This document shows, in pieces, positions 22,663 to 37,300 of a DNA stretch of 54,409 nt. How positions within the stretch are numbered: the first letter of the stretch is position 1; every line of letters begins with the position of its first letter. Source of the DNA: Neelides folsomi (lineage: Eukaryota; Arthropoda; Collembola; Neelipleona; Neelidae); assembly GCA_034687125.1 (NCBI GenBank), contig JAQGBZ010000401.1:1-54409 (forward strand), given 5' to 3'. The position numbers and the translations under genes are program-made. The notes beneath the pieces were generated by a model. The model searched no databases, had not been told where the DNA came from, and was given only the letters and a program-made list of their open reading frames with translations.

Positions 22663-25600
22663 ACGTAGACTTTGTTCAAAATATTTACAAATATTTATTG
22701 AAGTTAATGCAGTATGTACGTGTGCTTCATAAACAAAATAATTTATAACCAGTTTTATTTATATATTTTATTTCCCGAAAAAATGATTAAAGGAATTCCA
22801 ACAAACACGAGTTATACGAGGCCTTCATCATTAATAGCTGTATCACAAATATACCCTTTTCAAAGAAAGATTGCATAAAGTACTTAAATAAATAAACACA
22901 AAGGGTAACACCTATGAATCCGATTTTATTATATATAATCTTAAATTTTAAAATATCCAATATTCCCAATGCCTTTAAACTTTAAATGACAAACTTCATT
23001 TTAAGAACCCAGATTCGTAATTAATTTCAAATAACAAGTATTTAATAAAGTATTTTCCATATTTATATAAAAGAGTGCTCAAACTAAGGGTAAGCCATTT
23101 TAACTTGGCGATTATAGATTAAATATTAATAAAGCTAATGAATAATATTGCAACTAAAAGCTAAGATTCACGCATTCATAAACATTTAAATACATATTAA
23201 TTGGATTCATATAAAAATATATTGCTAGTTAGATATCTAAAATATGCATATAAATGTATATTATTTTTAACAACAGAAACTCAAATTATACACAATATAT
23301 AACGACCAATATCTTCTCATACATAGTTATAATATTTAGGTCGAGCCCATATATTTATTTTATTGATCTATATTCTAACTTATATAAAAGTACTTATAAC
23401 GCTGACAGGCAGCATTTTAAAATTAGAGCACATAATATAACATTTAACATCTCGATCTTCTATTCATTAAAATTATGTTTATATATAAATATATTATTCC
23501 TAACATAGGAGCGTATGCATTGGCTTTTCTTATCTACCTAAATACCTACAATAAGTACAATTTGATAATAATTTAAAATACAAATTTTTTATAAATTCAC
23601 ATTTTCTATTATTATTTCTTGATGCAAAATAGACATATTTTATATAATAATATATAATAGACAATTATTCATTGACATTTGTTACAACAATTTTAAATGC
23701 TTTAAGATGATACAATGCTTTAATTTAACTTTTTCTTTTAGAATTCAAATATTAAATTAATCTTTTTATTTTTAACCCCTAACAAATAATTGAGTTTAAC
23801 AATATACGTACGTATGAAGAAGATCAATGCACCATCAAAGTATCATGATTTCAAAAAACTCGTGTATTTAAAGACTGATTGTTTCTTATTTCAATTATCA
23901 TTGTAATTATTTATAAATATTTTTATTTTATCCTTTCTTTAAAAAATTGATTGCGCATTGTATTATAGACATTGAGAGTGGACTAGGCTTATTGATTTTT
24001 AATTAAAAATCTCGTGATGGACTTATGGAAAGTTATATATTGGATGGGAAATAGTTATTGTTAATATTTGTTAAAGTTAGTACCATGTTATGTATTTTTT
24101 ACGTCTTATACATTATTCATAAGGCCTGCCTTAAACTCTGTTTGAAACATTCAACTTATATTAAATATTATTTTTTTATATATTAAAAATGTCGGTACAT
24201 AAAGAAACTGACTTTCCGATTCTGAACAAGCGCTATATTCTATACTTTATTAAAAGAAGCTAATAATATCATGTACATAATACATTTATTGCAATTTAAA
24301 GATTTGCGAGTAACATAGTAGCAAATTATATTCCTAGTACCAAAGAAAGCAAAACAAAAGTGACGAGCAAGTTTGGGTGTATGTCTGCTTAGTTAGAATT
24401 TAAAAATTGAGATTTAATTAAATATTGTAATAAATTAAAAATTTTAATAGAGAAATAATAAAGTAATAATTTCACTCAATACAATTACGTTTTTTAGTTG
24501 AAAAGATATTCAAATAGGCCATATCATTAGCTAGAACACGACCAAATTCTTAGGCTATCGTTATTAAGCTTTTTGTGTCTTTTAGCATGATCAAACTCGC
24601 TGTTTAAAGACATTACATAACCAACTTATGGTATAAAGTATGGAGTTAAAATATTAAGGAGAAATACTTATATAATTGAGGCACATGTAAAATATTATTA
24701 GTTAGGTATACTTATGAACTAATTTCTACGCTTATGTTTGCATTAAGGACTTAATATTAATTGTTTTTTAGTTTTTATTACAGAGAAAAGATGATGACGA
24801 CTAAGTCCAAATTAATTTCTTCCACTAAGTTCGTAGATCAGAATAATAGGAAACAAGAATAAAAATAAATAAATCTTCTAAATCGACTCTCGGATATTCA
24901 GATGTACATACAAAAAGTTAAAAGCCTCAACTAAAAGCAGTCTACATGAAGACGATACAATTAAACATTTAAATGAAACGTTGGGAGATTATAAACGGCA
25001 ATTTCTGTTTTTAAAGTACCCTTTTGCATAATAAGTGACCTCCCTACCTCTGTGTCACTTCTGCTGACTCACGATATAACTCCACGAAATGTCAAAAAGC
25101 CTTAATAAAAGATCTGGAACTCAAACTCAACGTAGGACTCAATGTGTAAAAGTATTTGTGTGTGGAGCAGAGGGGATGTGTAATACTTTGTTAACTCGCT
25201 TTTGACTTTCTTGAAAAGATAAAGAATGCGGTCTCGTTGAGGAGAAGAATTTGATCTGGATTGTGTAAAGGCTATACCAAGACTGTATTTAATAATAAGA
25301 ATAAGATTGTGGAGGAGATATAGGTCGATGAGTTGCTATATTATTATTAATATACATTTCCGTGTCGTAGCATCACTTTAAGATGAAATCATACATTTTC
25401 AATAACCCTTTTCATTGGTTTATCTTGAGCTAAACTGTTGCACTTTTTCTCCAGTCTATAAAAATCCATTTGCAGTTATTATATTTATATATAATATATA
25501 GTTATGTTTCAATATTTGCAAACTACAAAGACTTGTAAATTAAAAACATAAATAATGTGTTTTATACTTTTATAAAAGATTTCTAAAACATCCATTTAAT

Positions 25601-26301
25601 CCAAATAGAGAAACTATAGTAATAGATTCCTTCACACTTCTTAAAAGTCTTTCTATTTGTATATTCAATACTTAATTAAAATTGGGTAATATATTTTTCG
25701 AAACTCGTTCTGGACACCTTTAAATATTAAGCCTATTATATAATTCACACTCTAAACAAACTCTAAAAAGATATTTTATGGATTCCATGTGCGTCACTAT
25801 TTCTAAAACATGCATAAGAGCAATAGATATAAATATTGTATGTACATAAATATATTTATGTATATTTAAATTACATGTGTATCTCGATATTTTACTTATG
25901 TTTATGATTAGTACCATAAAATGATATTTACAGTTTAAATAATGTGTATATACGTATTATATATTCGTAATTGGATTGTAGTAAATTATAGTAGTAATAT
26001 ATTATTCATTATATAAGTTTGATTCCCTTAAACACTTATTTGGTATTTGTTAAATAAGGATTGAAAACTAAAAGATTCAAGTTTCCATTTGATTATTGCA
26101 TTGCTTCTGGGGATTGCACTCATTGATTAGGGAAGGAATGATTTCCCATTGTCGGAAAAATATGTATGACATACTATATCTATTAAATATACGTATGTTT
26201 AATGGTAGGGAAGAATAGAAGTAGTGAATATCTGTGGATGCGATCGAAAATGGAATTGGATTCGTGTGATGTTAATAATTGTATCTCTATTTTCTCTTTC
26301 A
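22663..26301. other. AT-rich spacer between MRPL12 and dimm 3' ends
   Basis: 3.6 kb of very AT-rich DNA between two convergent genes. Short open frames are AT-composition artefacts rich in Ile, Tyr, Asn and Lys. It presumably contains the dimm 3' UTR at its right end. No RNA gene or element could be supported. Confidence 0.5.
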
Positions 26302-29300
26302 TCATGAAGTCGGTGAGGGAGTTGAGATAAAAATTGAATTATTATTAGGCTCCTCGTCGAGGTCATCTTCATTGTCCTCTTCGTTCGCAGCTGCAAGTTC
26401 TTCTAAAAACCTGAAAATAACCAGACACACGTTTAGTCGTCTCGTTTCGCAAAGAGACTTATTCTGGAGGAAAGAAGGGAGGGATGGCCGCGAGAGGAAT
26501 GAGAGTCACTCATCGGTCCAGTTGACTCAAGAGGAACAATAATACACGACAGTCCGTGTGGAGAAACTCAGGTTGCCAAATTACTTCTCCTCAAAGATGC
26601 GTGGAGGAGCGGAGAGATTCGGTGAGCCTCGATGAGACAAAGGGGATAAAAAGTGTTGGGCATTCAGTGGGAAAAAAATTACTTGATTGACCAGGATCAG
26701 GACCAGGTCTTGAATCTTAATTTTTTAAACCAACGACCAGATATGTGAGAGGCGAGAGGGGAGGGGAATTTATGTGCTACGGAGGAATTCCTTTAAAGAC
26801 TCACTTGTACGGCTTCTCTTCTCCCCGCATATCGCAAATGACATTCGTAAGTGCCATGATGTAATGTTTGGCCAGGGTCAGCGTCTCTATCTTCGACAGT
26901 TTTCGGGCCATCGTCACGTGAGGGATGACTTCTCGAAGTTGCTGAAATGAAAAAATTAATTAACAACTCGGCCAATTTTCTCTTTCATTTAAATACAATT
27001 TATCAGCATATTAATTGACCGCATCGTTCGCATTATACTAGAGGGGATGAAACGTTCCTTCACTATTAAAGATGGTAAGTGTATAAAAAATATCAGTGCC
27101 ATCATTCATGCAACATTTCTTTTTAAAAGAGAGAGTCGATTAATTGTTCATATTTTGTTTTTATTAATAGCTAAGCTCGTTTTAATTAGATACGCATAAT
27201 TTATTTGCATCCCCACGTGTATGGTAATTGTAATGATCCTGAGATAGTCCAACAATGAGTATAATTTTCGTTAAGATGATCATGAATAAAAATAATAGAG
27301 GGGAGTGAGGGGACATTACCTTCTAGTACCTTTTAATAATGTAAAAGACAATCCCTGTCATTAAATCTCTGGCAGACGCCGAGAAGAAATTTCACAAATT
27401 TTTATCTGCGTGTGGGTAAGTTTTTCTCACCGGCAATTATCATTAGCGTCGGATGGACAATAGGTTGATAATGTTTTTAAGTTCCTCACTAGCGTGCTGT
27501 CAAACCCTTTCAAAAAAGAATAGGATGAGATGAATCGTGGAGAGGATTTCTCTGATCCAAGGTGTCAATCCTTTTTGCCAACCAAGTCATCCACTTTTTT
27601 CAGGAAAGAATTTAACTTGGAACAAGAAGCAATTTACTTACGCCAACTTACGCCATACTTCCTTTCAACCTCTTTTATACTATGATTTAAATAAACCTTT
27701 TATAGCAAACAATAATTATAGGTGTATGTTATATTATTACACAAGTGAGATACGAGTACTGGTAGTACTCATATCCTATATGCAATGTATGGTACTTTAT
27801 AAATTATATAGGATATATAGTAACTACTTTTGAGTTAAGTATTGAAGATATTTTTGCGTTTAAGATTACATGAAATATAAATTCTGCTTGTTACGTTTTT
27901 TCTATATACCTATAAATTGTTCAATATAGAGTATATGTAATATACATTGTGAAGATAAAATGTACCTATCTGTAAGTATACACTACATATGGGTTTTTGT
28001 ATCAACAATTATTGCTAATATACCTAGGTATTTGATTAAGAAACGGTTGGCGTTAAAATTTTGTTCAAATACTGAGCATTAATTAAGATGCAGCTTCAAA
28101 GAATGATTAGGTACAACTTGTTCAACATCAGCTTTAATGGCAAAGTGAATGGATTGAGTGATTTTCTTACAATAAGTATTTGGGTTGATCTTATACATAT
28201 TTATACAATTTGTAAATATTTTGAAAATTGGTATTACTCTTTCGATCTACTACATCATATACCTAACTTATATTAAGCATCAAATGAGAATTTCTAGTAT
28301 AAAGTCATAATATATAGTATAATAATATGTAATATGTAATATGGATTGAAATTGAAGTACTTATAAAAATATTGTATATCGAGCGGTACATCAAAATGGA
28401 TTTGATTTTTTTATATAGATAGTATAAAATATTTCATCAATTATAGCTCAAATTTATAATGTGGCAATGAATTTAATCAGGATTAATTTTTGCTCTAATT
28501 ACAAAATCTTTTTATCGTTCAATTTAATGGCCAATGGTGTAAATTATCAATGTGTGTAAGATACATATGAGTGCAAAATGATAAGCACTTCAATGTCTCC
28601 TACGTTCAGTTGCACACATTCTAAAAATTAAATAAAACCTCATTGAATATCTACCTGTATTTTACGTCAATCGTACATGTTACATAATTAATAAATTGTA
28701 ATTTTTGTTTGCCAAGTATTTTTTTATCATTTATTATATACATAATATGCTACTTACTAAATAAGAATATATTTGAACAATTGACCATTTTTAGTATTTA
28801 TTATAGTAGTGTACACTTATACAAAAATTGTACATTTCGCTCAATACTACAGATAAATGTATTCTATTTAGTACAAGGGGCATGTGCATGGGAAGGAATC
28901 TAATGAATTATCAAAGTATTTGATAATCAGAATCAAAACTCGATTGGTGCGTAATTGTATTTTTGTCTTTTGTTATTGTTTTAAAATTTCAAGCACCAAA
29001 ATTTAGATTTCAGATAAAGTCAATGTTTTAAATATGTATATAATACGTGTGAAAGTATCTAATTATATTTAATGTTAAAAATATATTATATTTTATAAGT
29101 CTTTTTACGTAGCACATCAACAAATTATCATATATAGAAAACATTAAGAATCTTTATTTGTATTTCGAGTGCCAATAAAAAGGAAAGATGTTTAATGGAG
29201 CTATCGAGTTGTTTAATTTAAACATTTTATATTTTTAATGAACCAAGAGACTGAAAGAATTGTCATCTACTTGTATACTATTATACCCAAGTTTCTTAAG

Positions 29301-32300
29301 AATGCATTTCATTTCAAGTTTCTCTCATTAGTAATTAATGCTAATAAAAGGCTTCATGATGAATTTAATTTATTTCTTCTACAAAAGTATTATTATCCTC
29401 TTTATTTATTAAGGTAGTTAATTCTTTTCATTATCAATTCTAAACATGTTTGAATTCAGCCTAAAAATTAGAGACTTGATGAAAAATGGTCGAAGGAGTG
29501 GCGTATTCAGTCAAAATTTAATAACTAATTAATACACCACGAATTAGTAAACCACAAAAAATTGAAACTCACATAGCTCTTTATTCCCTTTATATGGTAC
29601 ATTTTTGAATTAAATCGTGAAAGTGTTTTTTTAATTTAGGAAAGTTTACATTTTTCAATAAAACTTTAGAATTTTAATTATTTAGGCCAATAGGCCAAGG
29701 GTTTTAGAGCTTAAGTTTAACTTTGAGTTTCTGTAGACTTGGAACTGTCTAACGATTATATTTTGGTCTGACACATTGTATTATTGGTATCAAAGCAAAA
29801 TTAATCCCAGATGTATTAAAAAGAGATATTACACCTCTGCATGAAAACGACTTTATATTCCACTTGTATACATGTAAATTGAATTTGTAATGAACCAGTA
29901 AGTATTTTTAATGCAGTTTGAATAGGCAGCAATGGAAAAAATCCCTATTGGTAATGATTCCGTGAACTAGATTGGATTAGTTATGGAGATATGCGGATTC
30001 CAAGTTCCAAGTGGGGAATGATAGTTGGGGAAGTCCTTCCTCTTCATTCCTAGCCTACTAGTGTAAAAATGTCATCCTTCTCTTTTTTATAACGAAGAGC
30101 ATCGATAAAACTAGTTAGACTACAGAATAAAAATAAGCCTGATTTTTATAAAAGTGTAAACGAGAATGAGTGCCAAACCAAGACCGGTTCATATTTTCAT
30201 TTTTCATTATATATTTGTAATTTACAACACATTCTGATAAACTGATTGGTTTTTGTCCTTCGACATGGCCAGTCGAAGAGGTGAAAGGTGGTGAGTGGCT
30301 TCTGGTGGCATATTCTTATTAGCCACTCCAATCCAGAACCTTTACCACTCATCAATTATTATGGAGGAATCCCGTCATTAAACCAGAAATTGGTCAATTG
30401 AGCCTTTCCCTAATTATCTTTTACCTTTTGCTTCAAATGGCCGAATTAATTTAAATGAATCCTAGTCAGGCGAATATAATTCATAATGAAATGGTCCAGA
30501 TTACAAATTTTTAAACCCCCGTGTAAAACGTAGCTCGTCTTATTGTAGTGTAAAATTGAGCCATTAATATATGCTTTACATGTTTTTTAATGAGCCTTTG
30601 CCTCTTCATACAACTTGCAAATACGCAGAATTCATGAATTCCATTAAAGGAGCTATGAAATCGCGTAGTGTATGAAACTGCATTTGTTCTAACAAATTGG
30701 GTTCCGCTCACTTGCAGAAACCAATTTTACGACGACGGTGTAACTGCGGAGGAAAGGCAGAGGGCAGAAAGGAAAATGGAATGCAGACTCTTTTTACCAA
30801 CTTTAATTATGAGAATAGGGAGTAAAGGTGTTCAATAGCGAGAGGTATAGGAGTGTTACGCAGAAGAGAGACTCTCCATTTCCAATTGAAATTTATCTAT
30901 TTTATTTATCTGCGTGGTGCTCAAAGCCATGCCCTTCTTATTTGAAGCCATTTAAATTCATAGTTGGAAGCCGAGTACATAATGGCCATAATAAATACGT
31001 ACAAAGTTTTTTATAAGTGAAAAATAGATCGGGCATTGGTTCCTCTGGTCTCCTGGGCTTAGTACTATTATTCCTCGCATCCGCATAGTGAGGGGCTCAT
31101 TTTTCCTAAGCATGAAGCAGAAGGGATTTGATTACGTAACGGACCACGTCTCAAGAAGTCGATGGAAGATAAATACGATTTGAACACCTGATATCAAAGC
31201 CAGGAGAATTTGCGACGGCCCTTTCCGCACCAGCCATCCCCAGGAATCTCTCCTTTGCGAACTCGTAAAATGAGCCGAGTTCCGGCTATTGACAGCTCTT
31301 CTCTCGTTAACATGGCCACCTATGGCTCCGCTTGATTATTTCCAACCCACCACCGAACGGTCGACAACAATTTCCCATTTTTGCCATCTCTGCCCTGGAT
31401 GTCCGAAAAGAGCATTTAGTGTTCGAAAATGGAGTCCTCGGGAGGATTAATATTGAGAGGGAGCAGCAGGAGCCAGTCAATAAATGGGAGCGCGTTTGTG
31501 AAGCCAACTAGGAGGAAGAATCAACCCACCATTATCCTCCTGAACGTCTCTCTCTTAATATGAGCGTGAGAAAACAATTGTTCATTTTGGAAGGAGCACT
31601 AGACGAGGGAAGAAAATTATAGTTTCCCGACTCACAGAAACGAGTTCTGTGGGATGTCAATATTGATTGATAAATGTTCCAACCTCACACTTCCATCGGA
31701 ACCATCTTAATTACTATCTTTTGAGACAAAGGTTAGGGCATGGGCCAAGTGAGCCTCCTACTACGACGACTACGAGTTCCGTAAATGTAAAAAGACACCT
31801 CCTCTCCTCCTCACTTGGGGGAAGTGAGGAAATTCAATTTGAACACTGATAGCCTCTTCAATGGGCTCTGTCAATGTGAAAGGAATAAAAGGAAACCTGA
31901 CACGTAGACGGAGACGGTTCGGAATATTGATCGTTATCTCTTTCAATCAATCAAAGCTAATGTGAAAAGCCTTTTAAAAATTTGCCTATCCCTTTCCAAA
32001 CAACCTTATACAATTGGTCTGACCAGAACCCTGGCATATCTCCCTTTGTGTAAGTACAAGGCTACTTCTAAGCCCAAGAGGGCAACTCGGAAAGGCGCGG
32101 ATGAGAAATATTAAAATACAACCCTGCAAGTCTATCAATTCATAAATGCATACCTTCTACAGGTACGTCGCGATCACTCTTGCGAGAATCGAACCATTGG
32201 TCCAAGCATGCATATTAAAATAATATCGACTTCATTATGTATACCTACAAGAAAGTTGGTGAAGGTATTAGCTATTAATGAAGCAGCCTACAATGTAGTT

Positions 32301-33293
32301 TATAGGAAGTGGCTATGCCAGCTATGCATTCACTTTTGTTTACAAATGGAGATTTTTTGTGGATTGAAAAGATAGCTCATTGGTGTCGTTTCTTTTTGTT
32401 AATTCTATCAGACTGCCTCCGCATGTTGGATGGAGGTTAATGGGAAAGGAATGAAGGGATTGAACCAAGTTGGTGAATTCTCTCCTCGTAATTCTTCCTA
32501 CCACTCTCCGTGACATATATATGGAGCAGAAAGTCTTGGCTTTCAGTCAGCCCTTCATATCCAGCCTTTCTTTTGAGGGAATTGGCGACGAGGATTGGAA
32601 ATCCATTGGGAAGAGCGGAGTGACTAATGAGGCTCACTCGGAGGTTCCAACGGGAACCTCCATCATGATCGTGCCACGTTTCCAAAGGGTGAATGGGTAT
32701 TAAAGGCAAAGTTTTTTCAGTAGCGCCTGAGAAGGCAAATGGTTTCAATTGTAAGTTCTACGTACCTGAAAAGCATCATTAAGGCTGTGCATTCGCTGCC
32801 GCTCTCTCTCATTAGACTCCAAGCGTCGTAAATTTCTCTCGCGGGCTGACAAGCCGGCCTTTCTCTTCCGCTCGAGGGATCGGCTGCTGCTCGCACTCCC
32901 AGACTTCTCGCTCGCACTGTAGTGGCCGTTTGAGCTCCCGGAAATCCTCTTCCCGCCGTTGGTCCCCGACACGGAGGAGGACACCCCGCCGCCTGGGTGG
33001 GTTGGGAGCACCGAGTTCCGGTATGTGGAGGAGGAGGATGTGGAGTTGCTGCTGCTCCCGAGATCATCGCAGCTGCTCTCTTCGTCGTAGTCTTCCACTT
33101 CGTCGGGGTCAGCCCCCATGAGAATATCTTCGTCAAAGACATCGACAAGGTCTTCGACTTGCTGAATTTGGATTTGGTCCCGGACCCGTTTCCGGCCGCG
33201 GCGCGATTCTTCTCCCATCATGCTTTCACCAGTCATTCTTACTACCATGTCCTGGAAAACAGAAGAAATGGACTTTGAGCGAGTCGTCGTCAT
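26302..33293 (-). CDS. dimm: Dimmed/MIST1-type bHLH transcription factor
   Basis: Nuclear E-box-binding factor; Drosophila Dimmed and mammalian BHLHA15 drive secretory and neuroendocrine cell capacity. Three minus-strand exons (33293-32766, 26941-26805, 26410-26302) sum to 774 nt, 257 aa. Exon 1 gives an acidic, Ser/Gly-rich N-terminus and the basic region plus helix 1, with [20 protein letters not shown] ending at Q176. Exon 2 continues with QLREVIPHV and helix 2, [19 protein letters not shown] (190-208). Exon 3 encodes a short acidic tail ending STPSPTS. The match through the bHLH is near-diagnostic for this subfamily. The frame is open upstream of the ATG to 33371 without another ATG. Intron 1 is 5824 bp and falls inside the bHLH domain. 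Exon 1 is much more GC-rich than the surrounding DNA. Confidence 0.94.
26942..32765 (-). other. Large first intron of dimm
   Basis: 5.8-kb intron from donor CAG|GTACGT to acceptor TTTCAG|CAA. The middle is very AT-rich. The parts near exon 2 (26.9-27.6 kb) and near exon 1 (about 30.2-32.7 kb) have higher GC and could hold cis-regulatory elements. No nested gene was found. A 103-codon minus-strand frame at 32437-32748 opens just inside the intron but shows no known motif. Confidence 0.6.
27749..27775. repeat. Short inverted repeat in dimm intron 1
   Basis: GATACGAGTACT and AGTACTCATATC pair at 11 of 12 positions around a 3-base loop. This is a tight hairpin or near-palindrome of unknown role. 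Confidence 0.6.
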
Positions 33294-34177
33294 TTCGGTT
33301 TTTCTCTCCTCTTCGACACTGCCACGATGGATATGGCTGAAATTGGGAAAGCTGATCAGTTTTGGTTTCACTGTTTTAGCGAATGAACTCGAGTGGGAAA
33401 TGGCACTTTGTATTTAAGTATTTGTCAAAGGGAAAAGGCAAACGACCTTTTTTGCAGTTAAATTAATAGGAAATTATGGATCTTTATTGCTAAATGGGTT
33501 GCACAAATTGCACTACTAAATTGTAGAAACTATTTTTATTATGCGTTTACTGTCGAGTTCAATTAATTGAAATTATGGTCTGAACTGCTTGGCAGTTGGC
33601 ACTAATTTTTTATTTTTCCATCTATAGTTGTGAAAGTATATACATAGTTATAAACTAGTTTCTGAGAATCTAATTTTTAAAATGCTATTACTTTATATGT
33701 AGTTTCAGCGAAATTTGATATAACGATAAAATAATGTGTCTTTGTTACTCTAAAATATCATATACCTAAATATTTCCTCCACATACATATGTAAGTACAT
33801 ATAATATAGGTAGTTTCAAATACTTATTAAAGCAGGAAGTTTCATATTCTCAGTAATGGCAATAAAAGTAACTCAATTTTTAAGATATATTATTAAAAAT
33901 TGAACCTTTTAAATATCTATATATAATTTGAAGGAATTTGTTTTCTTAAATTCTATCATTATAAACTACTTAATAAATATAACTGTGATGTAAAAGTAAA
34001 GAATTTTATATAGGTATTCTATTTTATAATGAAATGAATTAATGAATGAACACTATTTGAATGCCAGATTCTTAACGTTGGATTTCAGCTGTAATGCCGA
34101 ATGTAAATTAAGTACATAGATTAGATCTACTGCCCCATTCTCTAGATATAAGAAGGATTTTACTTTTATGTTCCTTC

Positions 34178-34324
34178 AGGAGGGTCGATTTGGGTGACTG
34201 ACTAGTGAATTGGCTCTTCTTGGATTACGTTCCGAGTTCGAGTCCCGCTGTCGTCGGGTTTGTTTTTTCCTATGGCAGCCTTCCACCGATCCTTTGCGTT
34301 ACGCGAGGGCCGATGACGAAAACC
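34178..34324 (+). mobile_element. tRNA-derived SINE-like fragment
   Basis: A GC-richer block in AT-rich DNA carries a pol III B-box-like element (GAGTTCGAGTCCC at 34234-34246) and, about 40 bp before it, an A-box-like TGACTAGTGAATTGG. The T arm no longer pairs properly, so it is not a functional tRNA gene. A 3' body with TTGCGTTACGCGAGG and then A-rich sequence follows. This order (tRNA-like head, unrelated body, A-rich tail) is typical of SINEs. No second copy was recognised in the window. Confidence 0.4.
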
Positions 34325-37300
34325 AAATATATGAATAATAATTTAATCATGACCATTGTTTGTGGTATAATAAATTATTAAAGCAATTGCGCTTTGTAGG
34401 GACATGACATAATACATCTCCTTTTGAGGCTTCCTTTTGCTTCGATCATTGAAAATCAGTTTAATAATTGGGAAATTTTAAAAATATTTGTACGAGAATA
34501 TTGGAAAAATCAAAATTAAATGAAACTTGACTCCAAGTTGAAATGCCTAAATTCGTACATTAGCATATGATATCCATTAAACTAAATTCTTAAAGATGCC
34601 AATCCAATTATTAGATCTTTTTATTAAACATTTAGAGGCTATTACACGGAGCAGGTAATGAATCAATTAATGTTTATGGAATGAATTGGAATGTCGGTTG
34701 GAATATTAAAGTGCTTCTCACTCTGACTTGGAATACTTTTTATAATATTTGCCTTCTAGATGTAAAATTAATATGTAGAACAGCGTAGGCATAAAAAGTC
34801 TTGGAATTATTTAATATTGTAGTATGCATTCACCTGAAACACTGTAAAAAGCTAAATAGCACAATTCATGTTGAAATGATTCAAAGGATGATAATGTGCC
34901 TTTGTATGTAATATGTATGAAAGAACCATTTAAAGATATCCGTTGTCTAAATTAGCTCAGTTCTTCTTTGAAGCCGAGGAATGTTTAGGACTGATTGGAC
35001 TCTTAGCCGAGAAAAACCAGATGAAGTTTTAAGAATTGGTCTTGAACAAATGATAAGTATTTGTTAAAGTCCCATTTGCATGGCGCCTTGCAATTGCATC
35101 CTTCCAAACTCCGAGGAAATAATCAGTAACACCAAGTGCCGTGAAATAAGCGCATTGTTCAAACCTCCCTTTCAGATGAAATTTACCCCCGTATAATAAA
35201 GAATGCAAAATTCCTGTTTTACAGGATCCTAAATATGCTTGCGAATTTTTTATTGCAAATATTTGCTAATGTTTTCAATTTTTGAACCTACTATAATACT
35301 GTCTTTTCTTTAGTTATATAAATACAATGTTAAGGGTCTATTCATGATTCTAACGAGTGTGAATAGATCCTCCATGAGTTCGTGTGGGATTGGGAAAAGA
35401 GTTTCAAGATATAAGTAATTAAGATGCATTACGTAATTGCATTTGAAATGACTTGAGTAAATGTCATTCATGAATTGGAATTTCCGACTTTCAATAGAGA
35501 CATATCTTTAAGCATCTAATCCCTTTTCTTTGTTCAACGTTTGTTCAAGTCCAATACAAGGAGTTTATTTTGTGACTGTCAAATACGTACGTACTTGCTA
35601 TGTATTATAATTTTCATTGGAAGAAAGAATTTGGCAGTTTGTATTTACCTTCCCTTGCATTTCAATGCCAAATTACACATTTAATACAAACAAATATAAA
35701 ATTCACACTCACAGCTCATAAAAATACTATATTTCATACTTGGCTATTTATTCAAAAATTTAGCACATTTAGCCGAGGTATGTTTCCTCAACTGCTCCTT
35801 AACTTTATAAAAATTCAGCTGTCTTAAATTACATTCCTAATTCATCTTCATTTTTAACCATTATTCCTTTTTATTCGACTTTTGAAGGTAAATTGTAATT
35901 CATGGCCTGCATGCAAAAACACATTCTTACGGTACAATCCCTGAAGAACAGACATGCATTATTTTTAAGAAACTGTCTGAGGGCTTGACCGAACTACTGA
36001 AGCTTATTTATTTATTTAGGTATTGATTGCATTTCATATCGTAATAAATCTTTAAGGCAACCTGAGTGCATTCTCTCTCATAATGAATTGCTTGCATGTT
36101 ATGTACTTTTGCTATCTCGTTATCTCCGTAGTTTGTCTCTCTCGATGTTCATAATTATTCATGTCTTTCTGTAGAGGAGGTTGGAAGGAAATATGAATCC
36201 CTCTGAAGCTAAATAAGTGTGGATTATCGAAGAGGCAATGGACTCGAGTTGGTCAGAAGAATCCTTTCCAATTGGAAACGAGTCTCTTCTGTTGCGGAGG
36301 ATATATAAGTATGTATAGATAGAGTAATCCTCCCCATTCAAAGTCCCAGCTCGTTTGATAGTCGAAGAGAATCTGGTTTTCTCTCTCATAAATGAGCCAG
36401 AGAGTGCATGTGCGGGAGAGGTGATTGAGGAGAGTAGATTAATAAACCTCAAGGTTGTTCATAAAATAGGAGAAACGAGAAAGGAACAAAGTAGAGAGAG
36501 AGAATATGCACCAACAAGGATGTGTGAATGGGGATTTTATGAGCCGGTCTCCGGACGTCTCATGACGGATAAGAGCTATTGCCCATTACATTTCTTCTAC
36601 ATTCAAGAGAGAGAAAAGTGTCAATGTCATATGCACAAGATGATTTCAGGGGAGATAGGGTCTTAAAAAATGGTGAAATGCGAGACGGCTCGCAGATTCG
36701 CGGAATTGGAATATTCAAAACTAAATCTCATACAAATCTCTCGGCTGGGCCAGACTCTTTTTTATCCCTCGGAGCATCCTGGTCTACATCTTCTGATTGA
36801 GGTAGATGGTCGGATAAAGAATAAGTGAAGGCAGTTGCCCCTTTCCTTTTAGGATAAATGCAATAAAAGTGCATTGTAGGTTGGCTCACAGTTTGAGTCA
36901 GTTTTGGAGCCTTATGGCAGGCCCAATGTATCATTCCAAACACCGTTCAAGTTCTATGACAAAGTCGTGACTTGGGGGAGCCAGCTGAAATTGAGCCCAT
37001 TATCCTCATAGTTCTCTTCACATTAACCATTTTTATTTCTCTTTTCTCACTTCCCCATCATCTTCATTAGGCTAATTATATGCTCCTATCAATTAATTAT
37101 CCTTTAAGCCCCAAACTAACGAGTTTTCTTGAAGCCAAAATCAACAACTCCGTTTCTCATCCATCCAATAAACCAAATTTATCTCTTTCGCTCCACTAAT
37201 GCCCTATCAGAACGCATTTCAATGACCATAATTATCTTAATATTCTATTACGCAAATAAAAGGCAAGTTGTGGGTACGAACCTTTCCAGACTTCCATATT

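Noticed and set aside
32165..32215. Minus-strand GGTTCGATTCTCGC as a possible tRNA gene
   Set aside because: The T arm does not pair and there is no A box at the right spacing, so it was not called.
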